Origin: Vibrio sinaloensis DSM 21326
GTDB taxonomy: Bacteria; Pseudomonadota; Gammaproteobacteria; Enterobacterales; Vibrionaceae
Assembly (NCBI RefSeq): GCF_000189275.1
Contig: NZ_AEVT01000067.1
Coordinates: 1 to 64,000 of the forward strand
DNA: 64,000 nucleotides
Direction of reading: 5' to 3'
The notes below the pieces were generated by a model that had not been told where the DNA came from, made no database searches, and saw nothing but the letters and a program-made list of their open reading frames with translations. The translations under genes were made by a program, and so were the position numbers. Positions 42,032 to 50,562 of the stretch are shown here, one piece after another (position 1 is the stretch's first letter; every line of letters starts with the position of its first letter).

Positions 42032-42898
42032 CTAGGGGGCTTCCTTTAACCCCAGCGCTGAAGATGCGACAGTTGAAACAACATTATCGACTAAGGTTTT
42101 TATTCGTTGATTCTTATAGGAAGAGGATCGCAGGCATACATGCAATGGACGATACAGCGGCTGTAACTGATCGAAGTGATGGCAATGTTGCGGGGCAATT
42201 TTTAGTGTTTGGATCACCGAAAGCGGTACCAGAGCGGGTGCTATACCAGAGAGAGCAAGTTGAGCAGCTGCTGCGTAGGAGTCCATCTCCATGACAGGGG
42301 CCATGTCTAGACTTTTGAGAATCTTCAATTGATACGTATTGGCACTATTGGCAAGGTCGTTGGTAATGATGGTGCTAGGCAGTTGATGGAGCGGGCTATC
42401 CGAAACGATAAAGAAGGGTTCATCGAGAAGGTGAAATGATTTAAGCCCATGTTGTGGTGGCAGCAAGCCTGCGCAAATACCTAGGTGTGCTTTACCTGAC
42501 TGGACATGCTCAACGATTCTCGGTGTATGGTTAGTAGTGATACTTATGTAAGGATCGGATTTAAAGTGGTCGCCAAGTACGCTAGCAAGGTAACTCGCAA
42601 CCAAAGTTTCCGAGCAGTCGATGATGATTTGGCTTTTTTCTTCCATGGATTGTTGCTCATAGATACGCCCTCTAAGCTCATAAAATGTTGGACCAATACT
42701 TTCTATGAGGTTGATGGCATCTTGCGTGAGCTGAACATTTCTACCATCAGGTACGATAAGCTTTTTACCCAGTTTTTTTTCTAGATTGGCAATACGTTTG
42801 CTGACCGCTGATTGGCTAATGTAGAGTTGGCTCCCTGTACGACTCATTGTCTTTGCTTTGCTGAGTGTCAACAGTGTCTCGATACCTTCTAACAACAT
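42032..42898 (-). CDS. LysR-family transcriptional regulator
   Basis: A 288-residue LTTR: N-terminal winged HTH (LLTLSKAKTMSRTGSQLYISQSAVSKRIANLEKKL split over residues 8-42) and a periplasmic-binding-like effector domain. The ATG at 42898 is chosen because the longer ORF to 42961 would begin inside the grcA terminator. The ligand is unknown. It lies downstream of grcA on the same strand and faces yfcA, but the regulatory target cannot be read from the sequence. Confidence 0.9.
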   Translation of the reverse strand: MLLEGIETLLTLSKAKTMSRTGSQLYISQSAVSKRIANLEKKLGKKLIVPDGRNVQLTQDAINLIESIGPTFYELRGRIYEQQSMEEKSQIIIDCSETLVASYLASVLGDHFKSDPYISITTNHTPRIVEHVQSGKAHLGICAGLLPPQHGLKSFHLLDEPFFIVSDSPLHQLPSTIITNDLANSANTYQLKILKSLDMAPVMEMDSYAAAAQLALSGIAPALVPLSVIQTLKIAPQHCHHFDQLQPLYRPLHVCLRSSSYKNQRIKTLVDNVVSTVASSALGLKEAP

Positions 42899-42944
42899 TG
42901 GGTCGTATCCATGAAAATGTGGGCAGGCAGATACTGTAACCAAT

Positions 42945-42975
42945 AAAAAAGCGGCGCTCAATGAGCGCCGCTTTT
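42945..42975 (-). terminator. Terminator after grcA
   Basis: GCGGCGCTC / GAGCGCCGC, 9 bp, 3-nt loop, followed on the minus strand by six Us. It marks the LysR gene as a separate unit. Confidence 0.9.
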
Positions 42976-42994
42976 GCAGTCGTTAAACTGAGAA

Positions 42995-43372
42995 TTATAG
43001 AGACTCAGTAAAAGTACGAGCGATTACATCACGTTGCTGCTCTGGAGTTAGCGAGTTAAAGCGCACAGCGTAACCAGAAACGCGGATAGTAAGCTGAGGG
43101 TAATTCTCAGGGTGCGCTACTGCATCTTCTAGTGTTTCGCGCTTAAGAACGTTAACGTTTAGGTGTTGACCACCTTCGATACGTGGTGCAGTTTCAATGG
43201 CTACTTCGCGGCTTTCGTAATCACCTAGATCGTTGATCGCTACAACTTGGTCTGCTTCAAAGCCAGCATTAGCAGCAACACAGCGAGCTTCGTTCTTCTC
43301 GCTGTCTAATAGCCAGATTGAGTTTAGTAGATCGTCGTTTGCAGCTTTAGTAATTTGAATACCTTGGATCAT
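42995..43372 (-). CDS. grcA: GrcA (YfiD), autonomous glycyl radical cofactor
   Basis: A 125-residue protein that mimics the C-terminal domain of pyruvate formate-lyase and rescues oxygen-damaged enzyme. The glycyl radical site is Gly100 in RVSGYAVRF. The start is the ATG at 43372; the preceding GTG is in frame but not needed. An FNR-type promoter upstream fits induction under low oxygen. Confidence 0.98.
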   Translation of the reverse strand: MIQGIQITKAANDDLLNSIWLLDSEKNEARCVAANAGFEADQVVAINDLGDYESREVAIETAPRIEGGQHLNVNVLKRETLEDAVAHPENYPQLTIRVSGYAVRFNSLTPEQQRDVIARTFTESL

Positions 43373-43437
43373 CACTATCTCCTAGTCCACTTCAGTGGTT
43401 TTATTGGTGTTAACTTTCGAATTTTATTGAGCTACGT

Positions 43438-43481
43438 ATTATATAGCGAATATCCCTTATGATAATATTGATTTAAGTCAA
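43438..43481 (-). promoter_or_regulatory. Class II FNR-activated promoter of grcA
   Basis: TTGAT-TTAA-GTCAA (43468-43481) differs from the FNR consensus TTGAT-N4-ATCAA at one base. On the minus strand a perfect TATAAT lies at 43443-43438. With a start near 43431-43433 the FNR site is centred at about -42, the class II position. Confidence 0.75.
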
Positions 43482-43592
43482 AAAACAACTAAAAACACCA
43501 TTTTTCTAAAGGTTATTTTCTTGTTCTAAATCAATAAAACCTTTGAAAACAAAGTATTTACAATTTATTTGATAATATAAAAAATATTTAAT

Positions 43593-43628
43593 AACTTATT
43601 TTGTTGTAATTTTACTACAAAATAAGTT
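43593..43628. repeat. Long AT-rich inverted repeat between grcA and nfo
   Basis: Two 16-nt arms (43593-43608 and 43613-43628) match at 15 of 16 positions around a 4-nt centre. The flanking genes diverge, so it does not end a transcript that I can see. The rest of the 321-bp gap is AT-rich without an ORF. Confidence 0.7.
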
Positions 43629-43696
43629 TAAAGTTTGACCTGAGTCCGCTATTTGACCGCATATAGTGGTCCATACTGAAAGTACAGAGTGATTAA

Positions 43697-44578
43697 ATGA
43701 CAAGACCAAATACTCAACCAAGCAACAAGTTTATCGGCGCTCATGTTTCTGCTGCTGGCGGAGTGGATCAGGCTCCATTAAGAGCTCATGACATCGGCGC
43801 TAACGCTTTTGCTCTGTTTACCAAAAACCAACGTCAATGGGTTGCCAAACCCTTAGAAGAAAAAACCATTAGGGCGTTTAAGGAGAATTGTAAAAAGTTA
43901 GGCTTCTCCAGCGAGCAGATCCTCCCTCACGATTCTTATTTAATAAACTTAGGTGCACCAGAAGAAGAAAAGCTGGAGAAGTCTCGCGCAGCGTTTATAG
44001 ATGAAATGAAGCGTTGCGATCAACTTGGGCTTACCTTACTCAATTTTCATCCTGGGAGTCATTTAAAGAAAATTTCGCAGCAAGAGTGTTTAGCCCGAAT
44101 CGCAGAGTCGATCAATATTGCCCATCAATCGGTTCCTAATGTTATTGCCGTGATTGAGAACACAGCAGGACAGGGAACGAACCTTGGTTGGCGATTTGAA
44201 CATCTGGCCGAGATTATCGAGCAGGTAGAGGATAAGTTTCGCGTCGGTGTTTGCATCGATACTTGCCATACTTTTGCCGCAGGCTATGACTTGAGCAGCT
44301 TTGATGCCTGTGATGCGACATTTGCCGAATTTGATCGTATTGTCGGAATGCAATATTTAAGGGCAATGCACATTAATGACTCAAAAATTGCCTTAGGCGG
44401 CAAGGTGGATAGGCATCACTCTTTAGGCCAAGGCGAGATCGGATGGGATTGCTTTGAATACATAGCTAAAGATGCTCGATTTGACTCTATCCCCTTGATT
44501 CTAGAAACGATTGATCCTGATATTTGGCCTGAAGAAATTGAAAAGTTGAGACAATTTAGTCATCAATTGATTGCTTAA
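43697..44578 (+). CDS. nfo: Endonuclease IV (Nfo), AP endonuclease
   Basis: A 293-residue TIM-barrel enzyme with a trinuclear zinc site that cuts abasic sites. Family signatures: [23 protein letters not shown] [22 protein letters not shown] and HINDSK. It pairs functionally with ung, the next recognised gene: uracil removal makes the abasic sites that Nfo cuts. Confidence 0.97.
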   Translation: MTRPNTQPSNKFIGAHVSAAGGVDQAPLRAHDIGANAFALFTKNQRQWVAKPLEEKTIRAFKENCKKLGFSSEQILPHDSYLINLGAPEEEKLEKSRAAFIDEMKRCDQLGLTLLNFHPGSHLKKISQQECLARIAESINIAHQSVPNVIAVIENTAGQGTNLGWRFEHLAEIIEQVEDKFRVGVCIDTCHTFAAGYDLSSFDACDATFAEFDRIVGMQYLRAMHINDSKIALGGKVDRHHSLGQGEIGWDCFEYIAKDARFDSIPLILETIDPDIWPEEIEKLRQFSHQLIA

Positions 44579-44592
44579 TTGAGGCGAGCAAG

Positions 44593-44611
44593 AAAATTGG
44601 CATCAATTTTT
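44593..44611 (+). terminator. Weak hairpin after nfo
   Basis: AAAATTG-GCAT-CAATTTT with a fifth T, 7 bp, AT-only and therefore weak. Confidence 0.4.
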
Positions 44612-44649
44612 CATAGTTAATAAGGTGTTTAACTTGTGAGGATGCCATT

Positions 44650-44754
44650 ATGACTTTTTCATCTGTACATGTCGCGGTGCGAACTGTTCGTTTACCCGCC
44701 CCCAATCGACATATTACTGGTCAAGGCCACTACCGTACACCACAGAAACAGTAG
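44650..44754 (+). CDS. Possible 34-residue small protein, unrecognised
   Basis: An ATG with GAGGA 8 nt upstream opens a 34-codon frame ending in TAG. The product is basic (several Arg and His) and has no membrane segment or motif I know. It lies in the 265-bp nfo-ung gap. It could be a real small protein, a leader peptide or chance. Confidence 0.3.
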   Translation: MTFSSVHVAVRTVRLPAPNRHITGQGHYRTPQKQ

Positions 44755-44843
44755 CGCCGTATACAGGCTTTGAAACTCTGCTTTGTTCCTTCTACGATTT
44801 TTGCGACAATTTGTATCGCTATCATAGAGAGAAGGAACAGAGT

Positions 44844-45524
44844 ATGAGTCAGTCATTGACCTGGCATGATGTGATCGGTGTTGAAAAGCAGCAAGCTTAC
44901 TTTCAACAAACCCTTGAGTTTGTGGAAGCGGAGCGAGCGTCAGGCAAGGTCATTTTCCCTCCAGCCAAAGATGTCTTTAATGCCTTTAGAGCGACCGAAT
45001 TTAACGATGTCAAAGTCGTTATTATTGGCCAAGACCCATACCACGGTCCCAATCAAGCGCATGGTCTGTGTTTTTCTGTATTACCAGGCGTGAAAACGCC
45101 TCCTTCATTAGCCAATATGTACAAGGAACTGGCTCAAGATATTGAAGGCTTTCAAATTCCGTCCCACGGATACCTACAAAGCTGGGCTGAGCAAGGAGTG
45201 TTGTTACTGAACACGGTTTTGACTGTGGAACAAGGCAAAGCACATTCTCACGCTAAATCTGGCTGGGAAACTTTTACAGATAAAGTGATAGAGGCGGTGA
45301 ATCAACACCAATCTGGTGTGGTGTTTTTGCTTTGGGGCGCACATGCACAGAAAAAAGGTCGCTTTATTGATCGTGATAAGCACCATGTGTTGGCTGGGCC
45401 ACATCCTTCACCGTTATCCGCTCATCGCGGTTTTTTTGGTTGTCGCCATTTCTCTCAAGCAAATCAAATTCTGGCTGAGCAAGGAGAGTCTCCGATTGAC
45501 TGGCATTTGCCGCTTGAGGTTTAG
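44844..45524 (+). CDS. ung: Uracil-DNA glycosylase
   Basis: A 226-residue family 1 UDG. Catalytic motif [14 protein letters not shown] and the DNA-intercalating loop [10 protein letters not shown] are intact. The ATG at 44844 ([10 protein letters not shown]) has GAAGGA upstream; the longer in-frame ORF adds 11 unsupported residues. Confidence 0.97.
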   Translation: MSQSLTWHDVIGVEKQQAYFQQTLEFVEAERASGKVIFPPAKDVFNAFRATEFNDVKVVIIGQDPYHGPNQAHGLCFSVLPGVKTPPSLANMYKELAQDIEGFQIPSHGYLQSWAEQGVLLLNTVLTVEQGKAHSHAKSGWETFTDKVIEAVNQHQSGVVFLLWGAHAQKKGRFIDRDKHHVLAGPHPSPLSAHRGFFGCRHFSQANQILAEQGESPIDWHLPLEV

Positions 45525-45614
45525 TCAACAAGTTGTCTAAAATTCGAACAACTTCAAAGCGTCATAGTGTTATCTCCTATACACTTATAAAAAGTAGGTG
45601 TTAAGGAGAGCGCT

Positions 45615-46166
45615 ATGATGATTGAACGAATCAGACGAGAGCACGGCTATATGGTGCGACTGCTGGCTGTGTTAAAAAGGAAAATATCCCAGCTTGAGCA
45701 TGAACAGGCGATTAATTACTCTTTGCTACATGAGATAGTGGCCTATTTAGCGGAACACTCAGAACGAGTTCACCACCCCAAGGAAGATATCCTGTATCAA
45801 TATTACCTCGACAAGTTTGGTCATTTAGAAGCGATCGAGAATCTCGAACTAGAGCACAAACAGTTGTCGCAAAAAACACATGCCTTTTTAGCTACGGTTG
45901 AAATGATTCTTCAAGACGCGGTGGTTCCCCAAGATATATTTCTAGATCAACTGCGTGAGTTTGTGGTTAGCCAGAAACAGCATTTAGAGATGGAAGAACA
46001 TTCGGTTTTGCCGATTATCGTGCGAAATTTTACCGTCAAAGATTGGCAAGCCGTTGAAGATATGTGGAGCGTCAATGAGGATGATCCCGTGTTTGGCGAC
46101 ACGATTGCCGAGCAATACCAGCAACTCGCTCAGCGTGTGAGACAAAACGAGTCTGAAGCGCTCTAA
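45615..46166 (+). CDS. Hemerythrin-like HHE-domain protein
   Basis: A 183-residue helical protein. Candidate di-iron ligands are His10, His53 or His54 with Glu57, His81, His123, Glu127 and His129, spaced as in bacterial HHE-domain proteins of four helices. AAGGAG lies 6 nt before the start. Possible roles in the family are oxygen, NO or iron-redox sensing and repair; nothing in the context decides which. The gene stands alone between ung and a convergent small gene. Confidence 0.8.
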   Translation: MMIERIRREHGYMVRLLAVLKRKISQLEHEQAINYSLLHEIVAYLAEHSERVHHPKEDILYQYYLDKFGHLEAIENLELEHKQLSQKTHAFLATVEMILQDAVVPQDIFLDQLREFVVSQKQHLEMEEHSVLPIIVRNFTVKDWQAVEDMWSVNEDDPVFGDTIAEQYQQLAQRVRQNESEAL

Positions 46167-46185
46167 ACAGTGTTAGGGCTGCACG

Positions 46186-46214
46186 CATTAAAAAAGAGGC
46201 GTAACGCCTCTTTT
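46186..46214. terminator. Bidirectional terminator between the HHE gene and the DUF3545 gene
   Basis: A stem formed by AAAGAGGCGT / ACGCCTCTTT with A and T tracts on either side lies between convergent genes. Confidence 0.8.
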
Positions 46215-46215
46215 A

Positions 46216-46398
46216 TCAATATTCTAAATCAGCGAGATCTTCAAAACCAATATCCATCTCTTTAAGCTCGCGTTGTAGACGTTGTCTATCCTTAATGGCC
46301 TCAATCTCTCGCCACTTACGCTTGACGGGTTTCGAGCGTGTTGTGCGGCCTTTTGGCGTGTTCATTTCCATAATTTCTTCAAAGTTTAAGCCATCCAT
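46216..46398 (-). CDS. Small basic protein, DUF3545 type
   Basis: A 60-residue protein: acidic N-terminus, a strongly basic middle (TTRSKPVKRKWREIEAIKDR) and an acidic end. This composition and length fit the DUF3545 family of Vibrionaceae and relatives, function unknown. AGGTAGC lies before the start. It is transcribed toward the HHE gene and is likely monocistronic. Confidence 0.75.
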   Translation of the reverse strand: MDGLNFEEIMEMNTPKGRTTRSKPVKRKWREIEAIKDRQRLQRELKEMDIGFEDLADLEY

Positions 46399-47105
46399 AA
46401 GCTACCTCTTATCTAATTATTACTCTTTGAAGGGGCATTTATTAAATACCATTCTGTACGAAGCGTATCTTTGATTCGTTTCTCATTTGTTACGATTTAA
46501 TTAAGTTTTTCCTTAAATTGTCCTAGAGAGTCACAAATTTTTGCTTATCTGATGATGGAAATTTATCCAAACGAGTTAACGAAAACGATTAAATTCTCAT
46601 ATTATGATTGTTAACTGGGTGTTTAGAAATGCAGCAGTTTGACTGCTTATGCAATAAGTTGTGTCAGGTGTCTGAATGCAACGAAATGTAAGGAAAGTTC
46701 TATAAGTGAGTTTTTTCGCCGAGACCTTGGTGGGTAAGGCGTGTGCGATATTTATTGGTATGCTGTTTTTTATGGGGTGAGTCATCCGTCATTGTTGTTA
46801 ATAATTTATGTTAATGTTCTATTTTTGTGTCATTTTTCCCTTTATTTGTGTTAACTAATGGTGATTTTATAGTGAAAAATAACATTAAAATGAATTGGTT
46901 TGCATATTGATTTTTACTATTCTTCACTGCATTATCCGCCCGTCAAAAATTACGCTGATACGTAAAATGGAAGCATGAGGCGAGATTTACAGGTCTAAAC
47001 TGCAAAGAACAACAATAGCAACACTAAGCAATCTTGACACTTAGTTGGGCAGTTAGATGGATGGCTTGGACGCAGAGATCAGCGATATCTCACTATGAGG
47101 ATCTT
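46399..47105 (+). other. Long non-coding region upstream of the sodium symporter
   Basis: About 700 bp without a supported gene, very AT-rich up to 46920. A possible promoter is TTGATT (46907-46912), 17 bp, CATTAT (46930-46935), giving a leader of about 165 nt. Because a related V. cholerae symporter gene carries a tandem glycine riboswitch, I looked for the conserved glycine aptamer core and did not find it. A short hairpin TTACG/CGTAA (about 46950-46965) is present. Confidence 0.5.
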
Positions 47106-48536
47106 ATGACAGACTTAATTAACTTAATGAATGACCTACTATGGGGTTCTATTCTTGTTTATCTTTTGGTAGGTGTTGGAATTTACTTTACAGTCCGTTT
47201 GGGCTTCATTCAGTTCCGTCACTTCGGCCACATGTTCTCAGTATTGAAGAACAGCCGTAAAGCAGACAAAGCTGGTATCTCTTCTTTTCAAGCGCTTTGT
47301 ACCAGTCTTGCTGCACGTGTCGGTACCGGTAATATGGCTGGTGTCGCGGTTGCCCTGACTGCTGGTGGCCCAGGTGCGATTTTCTGGATGTGGTTGATCG
47401 CCATGTTAGGTATGGCAACATCATTTGCAGAAAGTACTCTGGCTCAGCTATACAAAACCAAAGATGATGATGGTAATTATCGCGGCGGCCCGGCCTACTA
47501 CATGGAGAAAGGTCTGGGTATGCGTTGGATGGGGGTACTGTTCTCTGTATTCCTGATCATTGCGTTTGGTCTTGTATTTAATGCTGTACAAGCTAACTCT
47601 ATCGCCAACGCGATGCACAATGCCTTTGGTTGGGAAGATACTTATGTAGGTGCTTTTGTGGTCCTACTGTCATCGGTTGTGATTTTCGGCGGTATCAAGC
47701 GCATCGCTCGCGTAGCAGAGTTGATCGTGCCGATCATGGCGCTTGCATACCTGTTACTAGCAATGTTTGTGATGGTAACGAACCTTGAGAAACTTCCAGC
47801 GGTATTCTCGTTAATCATCAAGAGCGCGTTCGGTCTGCAAGAAGCCGCTGCGGGTGGTCTTGGCTACGCGATTGCTCAGGCTATGATCAACGGTATCAAG
47901 CGCGGTTTGTTCTCGAACGAAGCGGGTATGGGTTCTGCGCCAAACGCTGCTGCGTCAGCAACCCCATATCCGCCACACCCAGCCTCTCAAGGTTATGTAC
48001 AGATGCTTGGTGTGTTCATGGACACTATCGTTATCTGTTCAGCAACAGTGGCGATTATTTTGATGTCAGGTGAGTATGTACCTCACGGTGAAGTGACGGG
48101 TATCGAGTTAACTCAGACAGCTCTGAGTTCTCAAGTCGGCGATTGGGGCGGCATTTTTGTTGCGGTTGCAATTTTCTTCTTTGCATTTACTTCTATCATT
48201 GCCAACTACTCGTACGCGGAAACCAACTTAATTTTCCTAGAGCACAACCATAAAGCGGGCCTAGGTATTTTCCGAGTGATTGTGTTAGGCATGGTTATGT
48301 TCGGTGCTGTGGCTTCACTGCCAGTGGTATGGGCACTTGCTGATGTATCAATGGGCCTTATGGCCATTGTTAACTTAGTGGCGATCATCCTACTTTCGGG
48401 CATCGTGATTAAGCTGGCAAAAGACTACAATCGCCAATTGAGCGAAGGTAAAGTCCCTACATTTGATTCAAATGATTTCCCTGAGCTGAAATCTCAGCTT
48501 GAAGAGGGGATCTGGGATCAAAACAAGAAAGATTAA
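47106..48536 (+). CDS. Sodium:alanine/glycine symporter (AGCS family)
   Basis: A 476-residue polytopic protein of the AGCS family. Family stretches: ARVGTGNMAGVAVAL, GGPAYYMEKGLG, and the signature region FSNEAGMGSAPNAAA. It imports alanine or glycine with sodium. I chose the ATG at 47106 (MTDLINLMNDLLWG) with GAGGAT upstream; the longer in-frame ORF from 47034 adds 24 residues that do not fit the family. It ends at a good terminator. Confidence 0.93.
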   Translation: MTDLINLMNDLLWGSILVYLLVGVGIYFTVRLGFIQFRHFGHMFSVLKNSRKADKAGISSFQALCTSLAARVGTGNMAGVAVALTAGGPGAIFWMWLIAMLGMATSFAESTLAQLYKTKDDDGNYRGGPAYYMEKGLGMRWMGVLFSVFLIIAFGLVFNAVQANSIANAMHNAFGWEDTYVGAFVVLLSSVVIFGGIKRIARVAELIVPIMALAYLLLAMFVMVTNLEKLPAVFSLIIKSAFGLQEAAAGGLGYAIAQAMINGIKRGLFSNEAGMGSAPNAAASATPYPPHPASQGYVQMLGVFMDTIVICSATVAIILMSGEYVPHGEVTGIELTQTALSSQVGDWGGIFVAVAIFFFAFTSIIANYSYAETNLIFLEHNHKAGLGIFRVIVLGMVMFGAVASLPVVWALADVSMGLMAIVNLVAIILLSGIVIKLAKDYNRQLSEGKVPTFDSNDFPELKSQLEEGIWDQNKKD

Positions 48537-48573
48537 TCGCCCGCTATAAGCTTTGCCTATTAAAGCGATTATT

Positions 48574-48605
48574 AAAGCCATGCAGACAATGCATGGCTTT
48601 TTTTG
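48574..48605 (+). terminator. Terminator after the AGCS symporter
   Basis: AAAGCCATGCA / TGCATGGCTTT, 11 bp, 5-nt loop, T run. Confidence 0.92.
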
Positions 48606-48648
48606 TACTCTAATCCCAATAAAACAAAAATATGGATAGAGTAAAGTT

Positions 48649-49422
48649 ATGTTAATCGTCGTATCTCCTGCGAAAACGTTAGATTATGAATCGCCGCTAG
48701 CGACTGAAAAGTTTAGTCAACCTGAGCTGGTTGAGTATTCAAAGCAACTGATTGAGGTCTGCCGCAAACTGACGCCTGCAGACGTGGCCAGTTTGATGAA
48801 GGTGAGTGATAAGATCGCCGATCTCAATGTTGGACGTTTTCAAGAGTGGAGTGAAACGTTTACCGCCGACAATTCTCGCCAAGCGATCTTAGCCTTTAAG
48901 GGCGATGTTTACACAGGGCTTGATGCTCAAACATTGTCTGAAGACGATTTTGACTATGCGCAATCTCATCTTCGTATGCTTTCGGGCTTATATGGTTTGC
49001 TCAAGCCACTCGACCTAATGCAGCCATATCGCCTAGAAATGGGCACTAAGCTTGCCAACGATAAAGGGACGAACCTATATCAGTTTTGGGGAAATGTTAT
49101 TACAGATAAGCTCAATCAGGCGATCAGCGAACAAGGCGATAATGTGCTTATTAACCTCGCATCGAATGAATACTTCAAAGCGGTCAAACCAAAAGCGTTG
49201 GATGCTCAAGTGATCACGCCTATTTTTAAAGATTGTAAGAATGGCCAATATAAAGTGATCAGTTTTTACGCCAAGAAAGCACGCGGTATGATGGCACGCT
49301 ATATTATAGAGAATCGTATTTCGAGTGTGGCCGATTTGACTCAGTTTGATACGGCGGGCTACTACTTTGTCGAAGATGAATCGACACCAACCGAGTTAGT
49401 GTTCAAACGCGAAGAGCAGTAA
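48649..49422 (+). CDS. yaaA: YaaA family peroxide-stress protein
   Basis: A 257-residue UPF0246/DUF328 protein ([39 protein letters not shown]). In E. coli YaaA is induced by OxyR and lowers free iron during peroxide stress. No OxyR site was identified here. Confidence 0.95.
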   Translation: MLIVVSPAKTLDYESPLATEKFSQPELVEYSKQLIEVCRKLTPADVASLMKVSDKIADLNVGRFQEWSETFTADNSRQAILAFKGDVYTGLDAQTLSEDDFDYAQSHLRMLSGLYGLLKPLDLMQPYRLEMGTKLANDKGTNLYQFWGNVITDKLNQAISEQGDNVLINLASNEYFKAVKPKALDAQVITPIFKDCKNGQYKVISFYAKKARGMMARYIIENRISSVADLTQFDTAGYYFVEDESTPTELVFKREEQ

Positions 49423-49438
49423 TAGTTAGGAGTAGGGG

Positions 49439-49585
49439 ATGATTGACTGGTTTAAGCGTTTACTGGCTAAGTATGATGCTTGGTGTCTGTCTATGGGGCT
49501 TACCGCAGAAAATAAACGCAGTTGTGTCCCTTACCGCAGCGATCCCCACTCTGAAACACAAAGCAATAAAAAGGCGCATAAGTAA
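49439..49585 (+). CDS. 48-residue small protein coupled to yjjV (DUF5363-like)
   Basis: A small gene: strong site TAGGAG and AGGGG just before the ATG, 48 codons, stop TAA sharing its last base with the next ATG (TAATG, 49583-49587). The product begins MIDWFKRLLAKYDAWC and has a conserved-looking centre CVPYRSDP and a hydrophilic tail. It resembles small Vibrio proteins filed as DUF5363; that label is from memory and unverified. No membrane helix. Function unknown; translational coupling ties it to the TatD-family gene. Confidence 0.8.
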   Translation: MIDWFKRLLAKYDAWCLSMGLTAENKRSCVPYRSDPHSETQSNKKAHK

Positions 49586-50358
49586 TGCGCCTTTTTGACA
49601 CTCATTGCCATTTGGATTTTGCTCCCTTTGCTGATGATATCGATAGTCATGTCGCTTTGGCTCATCGCAATAAGGTTGAACGCATAATTGTTCCTTCTAT
49701 CGGGCCGAGTAACTGGCAGCATGTCGCTGACTTAGTCATGAAGTTTCCCTCGATTTATTACGCGCTAGGATTTCATCCTTACTTTCTTGAACCGGGTAGC
49801 TCTCAAGGCTTTAAACAGTTAGAGAAGTTGCTCGAGCAAAGGAGCGATAAGTGCGTCGCAATAGGTGAATGTGGCTTGGATGCAATAGTGTCTGTTGATA
49901 GTGCTCTGCAGGAGCAACTGTTTGTTCAGCAGCTACAAGTTGCAACAAACTGTCAACTTCCTCTTATTTTACACAGTCGGAAAACTCACAATCGATTGTT
50001 GCAATTAATTAAGCAAAACCGCTTTGTTTTTGGTGGTGTTTTGCACGGCTTTTCAGGCAGCTACCAGCAGGCGATGCAGTTTATTGAGCTCGGCTTCTAT
50101 ATTGGTGTCGGTGGTGTGATCAGTTATCCAAGGGCGAATAAAACCAGACAAGCTGTGGCGCAGCTGCCACTTGATAAGCTAGTGTTAGAAACGGATGCGC
50201 CCGACATGCCACTATATGGCTACCAAGGCAAGGCCAATCATCCAAAGATGATAGGTCAAATAGTGTCCTGCCTCGCAGAGCTAAAAGGAATGTCCGAGCA
50301 AACGATTGCTGAAAACGTTTGGAAAAATAGCAATTCGGCGTTCGGTATTTGTGAATAA
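49585..50358 (+). CDS. yjjV: TatD-family metal-dependent hydrolase, YjjV-like
   Basis: A 257-residue TIM-barrel hydrolase. Metal ligands are visible in FDTHCHLDF, IGECGLD, LHSRK, LHGFSGS and ETDAPDMP. TatD enzymes have deoxyribonuclease activity in vitro. In E. coli yjjV lies beside the deo operon, as here. Its start overlaps the stop of the 48-residue gene by one base. Confidence 0.93.
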   Translation: MRLFDTHCHLDFAPFADDIDSHVALAHRNKVERIIVPSIGPSNWQHVADLVMKFPSIYYALGFHPYFLEPGSSQGFKQLEKLLEQRSDKCVAIGECGLDAIVSVDSALQEQLFVQQLQVATNCQLPLILHSRKTHNRLLQLIKQNRFVFGGVLHGFSGSYQQAMQFIELGFYIGVGGVISYPRANKTRQAVAQLPLDKLVLETDAPDMPLYGYQGKANHPKMIGQIVSCLAELKGMSEQTIAENVWKNSNSAFGICE

Positions 50359-50402
50359 ATTCTAAATAAATTGTTCTTTTAGTGATTACTCGGAAGCTGA
50401 AT

Positions 50403-50497
50403 GGTGATCTTGTTCACGTAAATGAGTGAACGCATGATGAATCTTATTAGAAACTGTGAGGACGGCATTACTTTATCAATGGACGGATGAGTATAAT
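50403..50497 (+). promoter_or_regulatory. CRP-controlled promoter of nupC, deoP2-like layout
   Basis: Perfect -10 TATAAT (50492-50497) with a poor -35. A CRP-type site GTGA-TCTTGT-TCAC (50404-50417, centre 50410.5) and a second weaker site TGTGA-N6-CATTA (50455-50470, centre 50462.5) fall at about -93 and -41 from a start near 50504. E. coli deoP2 has CRP sites at -93.5 and -40.5 with CytR between. Confidence 0.65.
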
Positions 50498-50562
50498 TGC
50501 CTCCGCTTTTGAGCTCCATTTTGTAACACGCCAACAAATAACATATAAGGAAGTCATAAACT

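Noticed and set aside
42898..42961. Longer N-terminus for the LysR regulator
   Set aside because: The extra 21 codons start inside the grcA terminator hairpin and do not resemble an LTTR N-terminus.
46942..47105. Glycine riboswitch in the leader of the AGCS symporter
   Set aside because: The conserved aptamer core could not be found in the leader.
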